Below, in pieces: positions 16,939-24,493 of a stretch of DNA of 28,152 nucleotides. Numbering within the stretch: the stretch's first letter is position 1; each line of letters starts with the position of its first letter. Made by a program: the position numbers and the translations under genes. This DNA comes from CBDCWA01 sp046048295. Its GTDB lineage: Bacteria; Pseudomonadota; Alphaproteobacteria; Rhizobiales; Hyphomicrobiaceae. The notes under the pieces are model-generated. The model did not search any database. It worked only from the letters and a program-made list of their open reading frames with translations, and was not told where the DNA came from. The stretch covers positions 1-28,152 of the forward strand of contig JBJOGJ010000021.1 of assembly GCA_046048295.1 (NCBI GenBank). The letters run 5' to 3'.

Positions 16939-17392
16939 CGGGCCTCTGGTTCGTGGCTGGGGCACGACGGGAGGCTAGACGATCAGGGGCGATGGGGGAA
17001 GTGCGGCGCGCGGGATTGAAGGGACCTGAAGCAGAACGTGGCGGCGTACCCGGCGCGTCTCACCGCCACGCCCGCTCATCAACAGGTCACTATCCCGCCG
17101 GCGCCGGATGCCTTGCGCGCGGCTCGCCAGCGTGCGGAATGATAAGAACCGCTGACGCGTGCCCGTTGACAGATCCAAATGCCGGTGGTGCCTCTCCCCA
17201 GACCGGCCTCATGTTTTCCTTGGGTATTTCCTTTCGTTCGGCGCTAGCGGCGATGCTCGGAGTAGCGTCGTACATCTTTTTTCCTCGTTGTATCCGGCCG
17301 ACGTCCGGCCGTGACGAGGAATTAGGGGCGCTCCATCAGCGTTGCCAATCGGAGAAAAGGGAATCGATGATCGGCTTTTCCGAGCAAGCGGT
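16939..17392. other. 454-bp gap between two minus-strand genes
   Basis: Beyond one weak small reading frame (17275-17090, listed separately) I see no convincing gene. GAAAAG at 17354-17359 pairs with CTTTTC at 17375-17380 just downstream of the amidohydrolase stop and may end that transcript. CGGCCG is repeated around a 5-nt loop near 17296-17312. The promoter of the molybdo-oxidoreductase should lie in the left part, but I find no confident hexamer pair. Confidence 0.5.
17090..17275 (-). CDS. Possible small protein, 61 aa
   Basis: A 61-residue frame starts with ATG preceded by GAGGAAAAAAG, a well-placed ribosome site. It reads MYDATPSIAASAERKEIPKE at the N-terminus and ends in a Pro/Ala/Arg-rich tail. 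No transmembrane segment, Cys pair or known motif is seen. It lies on the same strand between the amidohydrolase and molybdo-oxidoreductase genes, so it could be a leader peptide or a small accessory protein. Equally it may be chance in GC-rich DNA, since its second half looks like ordinary non-coding translation. Confidence 0.25.
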   Translation of the reverse strand: MYDATPSIAASAERKEIPKENMRPVWGEAPPAFGSVNGHASAVLIIPHAGEPRARHPAPAG

Positions 17393-18478
17393 TCAAACCT
17401 TGAGCTTGTAAAGGTCGATACAGTTCTGGGAAAGCACGCGCTTCTGCTTCTCGGGGGCGAGATCTCCCATCTGGCGGGCGATGAAGGCGCGGGAATTCGG
17501 CCATGTCATGTTGCCGTGCGGGTAGTCGCTCGACCACATGCAGTTGTTGTGGCCCCAGATCTTCAGCATGTGGGAGCCGACGACATCGTCCATGAACGTC
17601 AGGTAGACATGCTCGTTGAAGATCTCGCTCGGCAGGCGCTTGATCAGGAAGTCCTGGTTCGGATGGCCGGGCTTGGTGTTGCGCTTGTAGTAGTAGTCCC
17701 ACTGCTGCAGGACGAACGGTGCCCAGCCGATCTCGCCCTCGACGATGACGGCCTTCAATTTCGGATGACGCTCGAATACGCCGGACCAGATGATGTCGAA
17801 CAGCGTCGTGAAGATGTCGCTCGTCTTGATGTTGACGGAACCGCGCACCTTCTCCATGCCGGCCCGGGGGGCGCGGAAATAGTTGAAGCCGGTCAGGATA
17901 TGGAAGTGCAGCGGCATGCCGAGTTCGGCGGCGGCTGCCCAGAGCTTCTCGTAATGATCCGACGTCAGCGGCAGATCGGGGTGCGGCACCTGCCAGACGA
18001 GGCCGCCGAGCATCCCCATGTCATGGCAGCGGTGCATTTCCTTGATGGCGAAGTCGATGTCGTAGGTGGCGAGGCAGGGAACCGCGAAGAGGCGCTTGGG
18101 CGCCGCCTTGCAGAAATCCGCCACCCAGTCGTTGTAGGCGCGGAAGGCCACCTCCTGCTCGCGCTTTTCGTGCGAGAACACCGGCAGGATGTTGGTCGGG
18201 TAGAGAACTTCCGCAGCAAGCCCGTCGAGGTCCATATCCTTGAGCCGGATATTGGGATCGCGGCCACCCTTCGGCCGCTCGCCGGTCATGATGGAGGGCC
18301 GCTTCACCTTCTCCCGCACGTCCGCCGGCAGGCTCGTGAAGAGCTCGTCCGGCTCGTCCATGTGCCCGTCGGCAGAGATGATGAATTGCGGCACCTTGGC
18401 CGCCGCGGCCTTCATCTCGTCGGTCACGTAGCGCGCCGACATGTTGTCGATATTCTTGGGGTCTGTATCCTGGGCCAT
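17393..18478 (-). CDS. Amidohydrolase-2 (ACMSD-superfamily) metal-dependent hydrolase/decarboxylase, copy 1
   Basis: A 361-residue TIM-barrel protein of the amidohydrolase-related (PF04909) family. Visible metal-site candidates are D37, H39 and E42 in SADGHMDEP, which replaces the usual HxH, then H191/H193 in LHFHILTG, H238 in FERHPKLK, and D318 with H321 in SSDYPHG. Family members decarboxylate or hydrolyse aromatic acids and ring-opened products in the cytoplasm. The start is supported by GGAG 7 nt upstream. It is the last of four minus-strand genes: Pht5-like, enol-lactonase-like, copy 2, copy 1. By eye about three quarters of its residues match copy 2, which lies directly upstream. Substrate unknown; decarboxylation of a hydroxylated aromatic acid or hydrolysis of a meta-cleavage-type product are both possible. 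Confidence 0.9.
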   Translation of the reverse strand: MAQDTDPKNIDNMSARYVTDEMKAAAAKVPQFIISADGHMDEPDELFTSLPADVREKVKRPSIMTGERPKGGRDPNIRLKDMDLDGLAAEVLYPTNILPVFSHEKREQEVAFRAYNDWVADFCKAAPKRLFAVPCLATYDIDFAIKEMHRCHDMGMLGGLVWQVPHPDLPLTSDHYEKLWAAAAELGMPLHFHILTGFNYFRAPRAGMEKVRGSVNIKTSDIFTTLFDIIWSGVFERHPKLKAVIVEGEIGWAPFVLQQWDYYYKRNTKPGHPNQDFLIKRLPSEIFNEHVYLTFMDDVVGSHMLKIWGHNNCMWSSDYPHGNMTWPNSRAFIARQMGDLAPEKQKRVLSQNCIDLYKLKV

Positions 18479-18565
18479 CGTTATGCTCCGATGTGCTGTG
18501 CGCTTCCTCTTCGCCCACAGCCTATCGGAATTTTGGCAACAGTACAGCGGCCATCACCGAAGCAC

Positions 18566-18591
18566 CGCGGTCGACTCGTTTGCCGACCGCG
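18566..18591 (-). other. 8-bp hairpin between the tandem amidohydrolase genes
   Basis: CGCGGTCG at 18566-18573 pairs perfectly with CGACCGCG at 18584-18591 around a 10-nt loop. On the minus-strand transcript it lies about 33 nt behind the stop of copy 2 and ahead of copy 1. No U run follows, so it may protect the upstream mRNA end or reduce read-through rather than terminate fully. Confidence 0.4.
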
Positions 18592-18623
18592 CCAAGCCAC
18601 TTCGAAGCGTTGCCACAGACGGC

Positions 18624-19700
18624 CTAGAGCCGCCCCTTCAGCTTGTACAAATCGACGCAATTCTGTGCCAGCACGCGCTTTTGCTTCTCAATGTCGAGAT
18701 CGCCGAGCTGGCGTGCAATGAAGGCGCGGGAATTCGGCCAGGTCATGTTGCCATGTGGATAGTCGCTCGACCACATGCAGTTCCTGTCACCCCAGATCTT
18801 GAGCATATGGCCACCGACGCAATCGTCCATGAACGTCAAGTACATGTGCTCGTTGAAGATTTCGCTGGGAAGCCGGTTAATCAGGAAATCCGTGTTGGGA
18901 TGCCCGGGCTTCGTGTTGCGCTTGTAGTAGTAGTCCCACTGCTGAAGAGCGAACGGCGCCCACCCGATCTCTGCTTCCACGATCACCACCTTGAGCTTCG
19001 GGTGACGCTCGAAGACACCCGACCAGATCAGGTCGAAGCAGGTCGTCATGATGTCGTGCGTCTTGGTGTTGACGGAACCTCGCACCTTCTCCATTCCCTC
19101 ACGCTTGAAGCGGAAGTAGTTGAAGCCGGTCAGGATGTGGAAATGCAGCGGCTTTCCGAGTTCGGCCGCAGCAGCCCAGAGCTTTTCGTAATGGCTGGAT
19201 GTCAGCGGCAGATCCGGATGCGGAACCTGCCACACGAGCCCACCCAGAAGCCCCATGGTGTCGCAGCGCTGCATTTCCTTGATCGCAACGTCGATGTCGT
19301 AGACGGCGATGCAGGGACTCGCGAACAGCCTGTTGGGGGCCGCCCGGCAGAAATCGGCGACCCAGTCGTTGTAGACACGGAAACCGGCCTCCTGCTCCCG
19401 CTGCTCCTGCGAGAACAGACCGAGCGTGAACGTTGGATAGAGAACCTCGGCGGCCAAACCATCGAGGTCCATGTCCGTGACACGCACCAGAGGGTTGGCA
19501 CCGCCCTTCGGCCGCTCGTCGAGCATGATTTTCGGGCGCTGGATCTTCTCTCTGATATCGGCCGGAAGCTCGTCGAACAGGTCCGGCGGCTCGTCCATGT
19601 GACCGTCAGAAGAAATGATATAATCCGGAACACGAGCCGCCGCCTTTTTCATCTCGTCGGTTACGTAGCGCGCGGACATTTCCTCGATCGTCAGAGTCAT
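18624..19700 (-). CDS. Amidohydrolase-2 (ACMSD-superfamily) metal-dependent hydrolase/decarboxylase, copy 2
   Basis: A 358-residue paralogue of the following gene, with the same motifs at an offset of five: D32, H34 and E37 in SSDGHMDEP, H186/H188 in LHFHILTG and D313 in SSDYPHG. Long blocks are shared word for word, such as YYYKRNTKPGHPN and GNMTWPNSRAFIARQ. Differences concentrate near residues 52-75 (IQRPKIMLDERPKGGANP), 92-103 (PTFTLGLFSQEQ) and 195-205 (FRFKREG in place of FRAPRAG), which could line the substrate pocket. The ATG at 19700 has GGGAG 7 nt upstream; the longer frame adds 18 shadow residues. It follows the enol-lactonase-like gene by 173 bp on the same strand. The pair probably arose by tandem duplication. 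Confidence 0.9.
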   Translation of the reverse strand: MTLTIEEMSARYVTDEMKKAAARVPDYIISSDGHMDEPPDLFDELPADIREKIQRPKIMLDERPKGGANPLVRVTDMDLDGLAAEVLYPTFTLGLFSQEQREQEAGFRVYNDWVADFCRAAPNRLFASPCIAVYDIDVAIKEMQRCDTMGLLGGLVWQVPHPDLPLTSSHYEKLWAAAAELGKPLHFHILTGFNYFRFKREGMEKVRGSVNTKTHDIMTTCFDLIWSGVFERHPKLKVVIVEAEIGWAPFALQQWDYYYKRNTKPGHPNTDFLINRLPSEIFNEHMYLTFMDDCVGGHMLKIWGDRNCMWSSDYPHGNMTWPNSRAFIARQLGDLDIEKQKRVLAQNCVDLYKLKGRL

Positions 19701-19857
19701 GGCGTTTCTCCCGGAATTGCAAACTACCAATGGTTGCACGATCCTCCCAGGCAATTGACGTCATCTTTGCGATGGATCAAGACGGCGCTGCAGCCGATCA
19801 CCGCAGCCGCGATGCGACCGGTGTCAGCGGTGAAGTCCTGCAATGCAGCAATGCATC

Positions 19858-19880
19858 GCAGTGATCCGTCACTTCACTGC
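19858..19880 (-). other. Hairpin across the stop codon of the enol-lactonase-like gene
   Basis: GCAGTGA at 19858-19864 pairs with TCACTGC at 19874-19880 around a 9-nt loop; the right arm contains the stop codon of the minus-strand gene. There is no U run. It may separate this gene from the amidohydrolase pair, but the evidence is only the inverted repeat. Confidence 0.3.
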
Positions 19881-20671
19881 ATGGGCTTCAAGAACCCCAT
19901 GAGCTCCCGGTTGAATGCCTCGGGCTGCTGGACGTTCGTGATGTGAGCCGCCGATTCTATGACTGCTGTCGTTGCACCCTGGATTCTCGCAGCAGTGGCA
20001 GCAATAAGTTCCGGCGGCGCGCTCGGGTCGTGCCGGCCCGTCACCATCTTCACCGGACAACGGATATCACCGAGACGCTGCTGGACGTCGATGACCTTGA
20101 GCGCTTCGGCACAGCCGATATAGCCGTCGACGGACGTCCGGCGGATCATGCAGCGAACCTTCTCGAGCGCCGGAGTGTCACGATCGCGAAAGTCCGCTGT
20201 GAACCAGCGTTCGATAGTCGAGGGGACCAGCGCCTCCATGCCCTGCTCGCGGGCGAGGCCGATGCGCGGATCCCAGGAGGCGGAAAACGCTGGCGTCACA
20301 TGATCTCGACAGTCGGCGGCGAGAACGGCGGTGACCCGCTGCGGAACGCGGGCGGCCAGTTCCAGCGACGTGGTGCCGCCGAGCGAGAGCCCAACGAGCG
20401 CCGACTTCTCGATGCCGAGCGCGTCCCAGAGCTTCACCACGTCGGACGTCAGCAGGTCGAAGTCATAGGCGCCAGGCGTGGCCCCTGATGCCCCATGCCC
20501 GCGCGTGTCGTAGCGCAGGATGCGGAAGCCGCCCTGCAGGAGGGCCGCCTGCGCATCCCACAGACCGAGATCAGTGGCATGCGAGTTCGAAAACGTCACC
20601 CACGGCGCCGACTTAGCGGCGTCGTCGACGACGATGTTCAGCGCGATGCCGCCGATATCGACGAGCTTCAT
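19874..20671 (-). CDS. Alpha/beta hydrolase, 3-oxoadipate enol-lactonase (PcaD)-like
   Basis: A 265-residue alpha/beta hydrolase of enol-lactonase length and layout. It has FSNSHATDLGLWDAQ (the FSNSLGT-like oxyanion strand of PcaD), RYDTRGHGAS, the nucleophile S96 in GLSLGG, D215 in TGRHDPS and H243 in ESAAHITN. PcaD-type enzymes open 3-oxoadipate enol-lactone in the beta-ketoadipate pathway, but relatives act on other lactones and esters. The real start is the ATG at 20671, which shares one base with the stop of the upstream Pht5-like gene (TGATG), so the two are translationally coupled; the longer open frame is a shadow of that gene. No other protocatechuate-pathway gene is nearby, so pcaD is not assigned. 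Confidence 0.87.
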   Translation of the reverse strand: MKLVDIGGIALNIVVDDAAKSAPWVTFSNSHATDLGLWDAQAALLQGGFRILRYDTRGHGASGATPGAYDFDLLTSDVVKLWDALGIEKSALVGLSLGGTTSLELAARVPQRVTAVLAADCRDHVTPAFSASWDPRIGLAREQGMEALVPSTIERWFTADFRDRDTPALEKVRCMIRRTSVDGYIGCAEALKVIDVQQRLGDIRCPVKMVTGRHDPSAPPELIAATAARIQGATTAVIESAAHITNVQQPEAFNRELMGFLKPMQ

Positions 20672-21639
20672 CACGTATCGAGCACGCTCGGGTGGAACAG
20701 CTCGTCGACCGCGAGCTTGCGCGAGATGAGTCCCTGGTCGTGGCTGTACATGATGAACTGTTCGAGGTTCTTGGCGTTGCCGGATTTGCCGAATACCCAG
20801 GGATCCTTGCCGAACATGGCGCGTTCCTTCTCGAGCAGACGCCGCCCGCCCGCGAGGCTCGACCAATTGGGATCCGACCAGTAGTCCCAGGAGATTTCGC
20901 GCGCCTGCTTGAAGACCTCGATGAGCTGCTTGCAGACGGCGGGGTTCTTGTCGGCGTGCTCCTTGCGGATGGCGAGGATGTGCATGATCGGCCACCAGCC
21001 GTACTTCTTGAAGTAGCGCTGCTCTTCCGCCTCGGCGTCGGGGAACAGACGGCGCACCGGCACCTGGCCCGAGGTAATCGACTTCGGCGGGTGCGGCTGG
21101 ATGACGGCGTCGCATTCGCCGTCGCGCAACATGAGGCCGACATCGGCGCCCGCCGGCAGGTAGTCGATCTTGACGCCGGGCTTTGGCTCGAACGCTATCT
21201 TCTCCTTGTCGGAGAGGAGCCAGTGGATCTCCTCCCAGGGCGTATCGTACTCGAACTTGAGATCACCCTTGGCGAGCAGAGACAAGGTGGTCTGGAAGGA
21301 GCGGATCGCCACCTTCTTGCCGATCAGGTCCGACGGCTTCGTCGCCTTGCTGTCGGCGCGTACCAGCGTCAGGCCAGATGAGAACAGGCGGCGCGGGAAC
21401 ACCGGGATGCCGTAGATGTCGACCTTGCGGTCCATCGCCATCAGGAATGTCGACATCGAGAACTCGGCAATGTCGAACTCGCCGTTGAGCATGCCACCAT
21501 GACGGTCGATGCCGCCTTTCAGCGGATGCGACTGGCCGACCTGCAGCGCCTTGAGGTCAAGGCCCGCCGGCAAGGCGAGCGTACCGTCGAAGAACGGCAT
21601 GTGGCGGTCGTAGCGGTCGAGCGCAATCGTGTATTGCAT
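20671..21639 (-). CDS. 4,5-dihydroxyphthalate decarboxylase-like protein (Pht5-like family), second copy
   Basis: A 322-residue member of the same family as the protein at 4967-5944 but clearly diverged from it. Shared landmarks are the N-terminal DRYDRHMPFFDGTL, GEFDIAEFSMSTFLMAM, IPVFPRRLFSSGLTLVR, KPSDLIGKKVAIRS and WWPIMHILAIRKE. The start MQYTIALDRYDR has no signal peptide, so it is probably cytoplasmic and enzymatic rather than a transport receptor. The ATG at 21639 follows AGGAGGAG closely; the upstream extension of the frame has no support. It heads the minus-strand set and is coupled by TGATG to the enol-lactonase-like hydrolase, consistent with sequential steps. The substrate is unknown; a hydroxylated aromatic dicarboxylate is only an analogy from Pht5. 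Confidence 0.85.
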   Translation of the reverse strand: MQYTIALDRYDRHMPFFDGTLALPAGLDLKALQVGQSHPLKGGIDRHGGMLNGEFDIAEFSMSTFLMAMDRKVDIYGIPVFPRRLFSSGLTLVRADSKATKPSDLIGKKVAIRSFQTTLSLLAKGDLKFEYDTPWEEIHWLLSDKEKIAFEPKPGVKIDYLPAGADVGLMLRDGECDAVIQPHPPKSITSGQVPVRRLFPDAEAEEQRYFKKYGWWPIMHILAIRKEHADKNPAVCKQLIEVFKQAREISWDYWSDPNWSSLAGGRRLLEKERAMFGKDPWVFGKSGNAKNLEQFIMYSHDQGLISRKLAVDELFHPSVLDT

Positions 21640-21904
21640 GGGGGCTCCTCCTGGGGTTTCTAAGGTCAGCGCCACCTTACACCGCAATCGTCGGCCGGTG
21701 GAAGACTGGGAAATGCGGCTGGCCGGAAACCGGCGCATGCGCCTCAATGCAGACGCCGATCCAACGGTTCCGGTAGGCTCGCGCGCCGGTGCGGACGCGA
21801 TTTACCTAGTGCGACAGACGACGAACTCGCCAGCCAGGCTTGCATCCCTTTCATTCGCCGTGCAAAGCTTGCCGCCGTGTCTGGAAATCTGAAAACCGGG
21901 TAGA

Positions 21905-22612
21905 ATGCAGGATATCGGCGAGGCATTCCGGCTGGCGCTCGCGCTCGTGCTTTCCGGCGACAGCGATCTTCTGGAAATCATCGTGCTTTCGCTGCGGGTC
22001 AGCCTGAGCGCGATGGTGTTTGCCTCGATCCTGGGATTTTCGGTCGGAGCGCTCCTGGCGGTGACCCGGTTCCGCGGCCGCAACGGCGTACTCATCATTC
22101 TCAACGCGCTGATGGGCCTGCCGCCGGTGGTCGTCGGCCTTCTCGTCTACCTGCACCTTTCCCGTGCGGGGCCGCTCGGCTGGCTTGGGCTGCTCTATAC
22201 GCCGACCGCCATGATCATTGCGCAGACGATACTGATAACGCCGATAATTGCAGCACTGTCCAGGCAGGTCCTCGAAGACCTCTACAATGAATACGCCGAA
22301 CAGTTTCGCTCGCTGTCGGTCCCCCGGCATGTCGAGATGGGCGCAATCCTTTGGGATGCCCGCTATTCGCTGCTGACGGTGGCGCTGGCAGGCTTCGGGC
22401 GCGCCGTCGCAGAAGTCGGTGCGGTCATCATCGTCGGCGGCAACATCGACCACCTGACCCGCGTCATGACCACCGCCATCGCGCTCGAGACGAGCCGGGG
22501 CGATCTGCCCCTCGCCCTCGCCCTCGGCTTCGTGCTGCTCGCAATTGCACTGACGGTCAACGGGCTGGTGATGGCCGCCCGGCTGACGGCGCCCCGGTAC
22601 GGATATGCTTAA
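21905..22612 (+). CDS. tupB: Tungstate ABC transporter, permease subunit
   Basis: A 235-residue inner-membrane permease of the TupB/WtpB type. Hydrophobic helices include LLEIIVLSLRVSLSAMVFAS, ILGFSVGALLAV, LIILNALMGLPPVVVGLLVYL, MIIAQTILITPIIAAL, VALAGFGRAVAEVGAVIIVGG and LPLALALGFVLLAIALTV. The stretch FGRAVAEVGAVIIVGGNI is the conserved cytoplasmic coupling loop of tungstate permeases. The ATG follows a GGGTA site. The 265-bp gap upstream is shared with the divergent Pht5-like gene; TTGCA at 21840 and TGCAA at 21861 form a weak inverted repeat there, but I see no clear ModE/TunR operator. The gene overlaps tupC by 8 nt. Confidence 0.9.
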   Translation: MQDIGEAFRLALALVLSGDSDLLEIIVLSLRVSLSAMVFASILGFSVGALLAVTRFRGRNGVLIILNALMGLPPVVVGLLVYLHLSRAGPLGWLGLLYTPTAMIIAQTILITPIIAALSRQVLEDLYNEYAEQFRSLSVPRHVEMGAILWDARYSLLTVALAGFGRAVAEVGAVIIVGGNIDHLTRVMTTAIALETSRGDLPLALALGFVLLAIALTVNGLVMAARLTAPRYGYA

Positions 22613-23408
22613 GCAGGTCGAGGCGCAGATAGATCGCGAAGTGCAAAGCGACGCCGGCAGAGAATCGACGCCGCTGTTTCCGCTCGAGGTTGCCAACCTG
22701 GTCCTCGACCGGGACGGAACCCGGATCATTCGCGGCATAAGCGCGACTATTGGGGCAGATGGCATCACCGTCGTCCTTGGCGCCAATGGTTCCGGCAAGA
22801 CGATGCTGCTGCGGCTGCTGCATGGGTTGATCGAACCGACGGACGGCTCGATTGCGTGGGGCATGGCCGGCAACGGCGAGGCCGTTCGCCTGCGTCAGGC
22901 AATGGTGTTCCAACGTCCCGTCCTACTTCGCCGGTCCGTCGCAGCAAACATCGACTTCGTTCTCGGACTTCGTGGCGGACGCGACGTCGAGAAGCGGGAC
23001 GAGTTGCTTTCACACGTCGGCCTGCTCGCCCGAGCTTCGCAACCCGCCCACCTTCTCTCAGGCGGGGAGCAGCAGCGCCTCGCCCTGGCGCGAGCGCTGG
23101 CAACCGCGCCCGACGTGCTCTTTCTCGACGAACCGACCGCCAGTCTCGACCCCGCTTCGGTGCATATGATCGAGAAGATCGTCAGGGATGCCGATCGAGC
23201 CGGAACCAAGATCATCTTCGTCACGCACGATATTGCTCAGGCAAGACGACTGGCAGACGACGTTGTATTCCTGGAAAGCGGCCAGGTGGTGGAGCGCGGC
23301 GCGGCCGCCGGATTCTTCAACCGTCCATCGACAAAATCTGCGTCGGCGTACCTGGAGGGGCGAATCCTGCTGCCGCAGGATCACGACGATAGAGAGGAAA
23401 CGAGATGA
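22605..23408 (+). CDS. tupC: Tungstate ABC transporter, ATP-binding subunit
   Basis: A 267-residue ABC ATPase that powers the importer at the cytoplasmic face. All motifs are intact: Walker A GANGSGKT at 59-66, Q-loop in VFQRP near 101-105, signature LSGGE at 151-155, Walker B VLFLDEP at 171-177 and switch histidine H208 in VTHD. There is a somewhat long N-terminal lead (about 25 residues) before the first strand. No C-terminal TOBE/Mop domain is present, unlike ModC, which favours the Tup-type system. The start overlaps the tupB stop by 8 nt and the stop overlaps the tupA start as ATGA, so the three subunits are translated in a tight series. Confidence 0.92.
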   Translation: MLKQVEAQIDREVQSDAGRESTPLFPLEVANLVLDRDGTRIIRGISATIGADGITVVLGANGSGKTMLLRLLHGLIEPTDGSIAWGMAGNGEAVRLRQAMVFQRPVLLRRSVAANIDFVLGLRGGRDVEKRDELLSHVGLLARASQPAHLLSGGEQQRLALARALATAPDVLFLDEPTASLDPASVHMIEKIVRDADRAGTKIIFVTHDIAQARRLADDVVFLESGQVVERGAAAGFFNRPSTKSASAYLEGRILLPQDHDDREETR

Positions 23409-24223
23409 AAAAGACCATAACCCTTGCTGGGGCCATTGCTGCATTGTGCCTGCTCGCACCAACAGTTCTTGCCCAGGAGAGTACGATCATCGTCCAATCG
23501 ACAACGTCGACCAAGAATTCCGGCTTCTACGACTTCGTCCTGCCGAAGTTCAGGGCCGAGACGGGAATCACCGTCAACGTCGTGGCGGTCGGCACGGGCC
23601 AGGCCATCAACAATGCGCGCAACTGCGATGGCGACGTTTTGCTGGTCCACGCAAAGAGTGCGGAAGAAGAATTCGTGGCGGGCGGCTTCGGGGTGAAACG
23701 CTCGGACCTAATGTACAATGACTTCGTTATCGTTGGCCCACCAGCCGATCCGGCCGGCATCGCCGGCAGCAAGGAGGCCGCAGGCGCACTGAAGAAGATC
23801 GCATCGGGCCAAGCCTTGTTTGCCTCGCGCGGCGACGATTCCGGGACACACAAGAAGGAGAAGTCGCTCTGGAAGGCGGCCGGCATCGACCAGAAGGCTG
23901 CATCCGGAAAATGGTACAGGGAGACCGGGTCAGGCATGGGCGCCACGTTGAACGCCGGCGTCGGCATGGGAGCCTACGTGCTGACCGACCGGGCCACATG
24001 GATCGCATTCAAGAACAAGGGCGACTTCAAGATGCATGTCGAGGGCGACAAGGCGCTGTTCAACCAGTACGGCATCATACTCGTGAACCCGAAGAAGTGC
24101 CCCGCTGTGAAGGCCGACGCGGGACAGAAGTTCATCAACTGGCTGTTGTCGCCCAAGGGCCAGAAAACGATCGGCGAATTCAAGAAGGGCCGCGAGCAGC
24201 TCTTCTTCCCGAACGCATCCTGA
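23405..24223 (+). CDS. tupA: Tungstate-binding periplasmic protein
   Basis: A 272-residue solute-binding protein with a clear signal peptide (KKTITLAGAIAALCLLAPTV, cleavage after LAQ). The mature N-terminus carries QSTTSTKNSG, matching the TTTS-type oxyanion loop of TupA (T33, T34, S35, T36). R142 in ASRGDDSGTHKKE is the arginine expected to contact the oxyanion. These features separate TupA from ModA and from phosphate binders. The gene order tupB-tupC-tupA is a variant with the receptor last. It probably supplies tungstate, or molybdate at lower affinity, to the pterin enzymes encoded nearby. The 270-bp stretch after it holds an AT-rich patch and no gene. Confidence 0.92.
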   Translation: MKKTITLAGAIAALCLLAPTVLAQESTIIVQSTTSTKNSGFYDFVLPKFRAETGITVNVVAVGTGQAINNARNCDGDVLLVHAKSAEEEFVAGGFGVKRSDLMYNDFVIVGPPADPAGIAGSKEAAGALKKIASGQALFASRGDDSGTHKKEKSLWKAAGIDQKAASGKWYRETGSGMGATLNAGVGMGAYVLTDRATWIAFKNKGDFKMHVEGDKALFNQYGIILVNPKKCPAVKADAGQKFINWLLSPKGQKTIGEFKKGREQLFFPNAS

Positions 24224-24310
24224 AGCACGGTTCGCATATCCGAACGCCGGACGGTCGCAAGGCGGCTGCACACCAAGCAATGCCGGTGCGATGCAAAAGA
24301 TCCTACGACA

Positions 24311-24363
24311 CATGAAATTGGTTCATATCGCCTAAAAATCCCTTCATTTGATTCATCATCAGG
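24311..24363 (+). promoter_or_regulatory. AT-rich patch with repeated TTCAT words, possible operator/promoter
   Basis: Within GC-rich DNA the stretch 24311-24363 is unusually AT-rich. It contains ATGAA-N5-TTCAT at 24312-24326 (an imperfect operator-like inverted repeat), TAAAAAT near 24333, and two further TTCAT words near 24343 and 24352. It lies about 130 nt before the ThDP enzyme start. No regulator gene is in the window and no clean -35/-10 pair is seen, so the role is only suggested by position and composition. Confidence 0.3.
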
Positions 24364-24493
24364 TTTCTTGCAACAATGCGCCGGGAGACGCGGCATATCG
24401 CCTGCCAGGCGGGCTTGCGCACGAACCGAACAGAGACGGCGTGCCCCGCAACGATCCGAGAACCAAGGCGCAACAGAAAGAACGATCAGCACC

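Noticed and set aside
18441..19946. 501-codon plus-strand open frame (and a similar one at 17342-18721) opposite the amidohydrolases
   Set aside because: Their apparent similarity to each other only mirrors the duplication of the minus-strand amidohydrolase genes.
19874..20671. Assignment as pcaD of the beta-ketoadipate pathway
   Set aside because: No pcaB, pcaC, pcaG, pcaH, pcaI or pcaJ neighbour; similarity of fold and length alone is not enough.
20672..21115. Longer N-terminus (148 residues) for the enol-lactonase-like hydrolase
   Set aside because: It is the other-frame shadow of the Pht5-like gene; the hydrolase fold begins at the ATG at 20671.
21659..21687. TTGCGG-17-CTTAGA promoter for the minus-strand Pht5-like gene
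   Set aside because: Its start site would fall inside the Shine-Dalgarno region, leaving no usable leader.
21640..21904. Molybdenum-cofactor or tungsten-cofactor riboswitch ahead of tupB
   Set aside because: Only a 5-bp hairpin (GCCGG-AAA-CCGGC at 21722-21734) and weak repeats are visible; the elaborate conserved structure is not recognisable.
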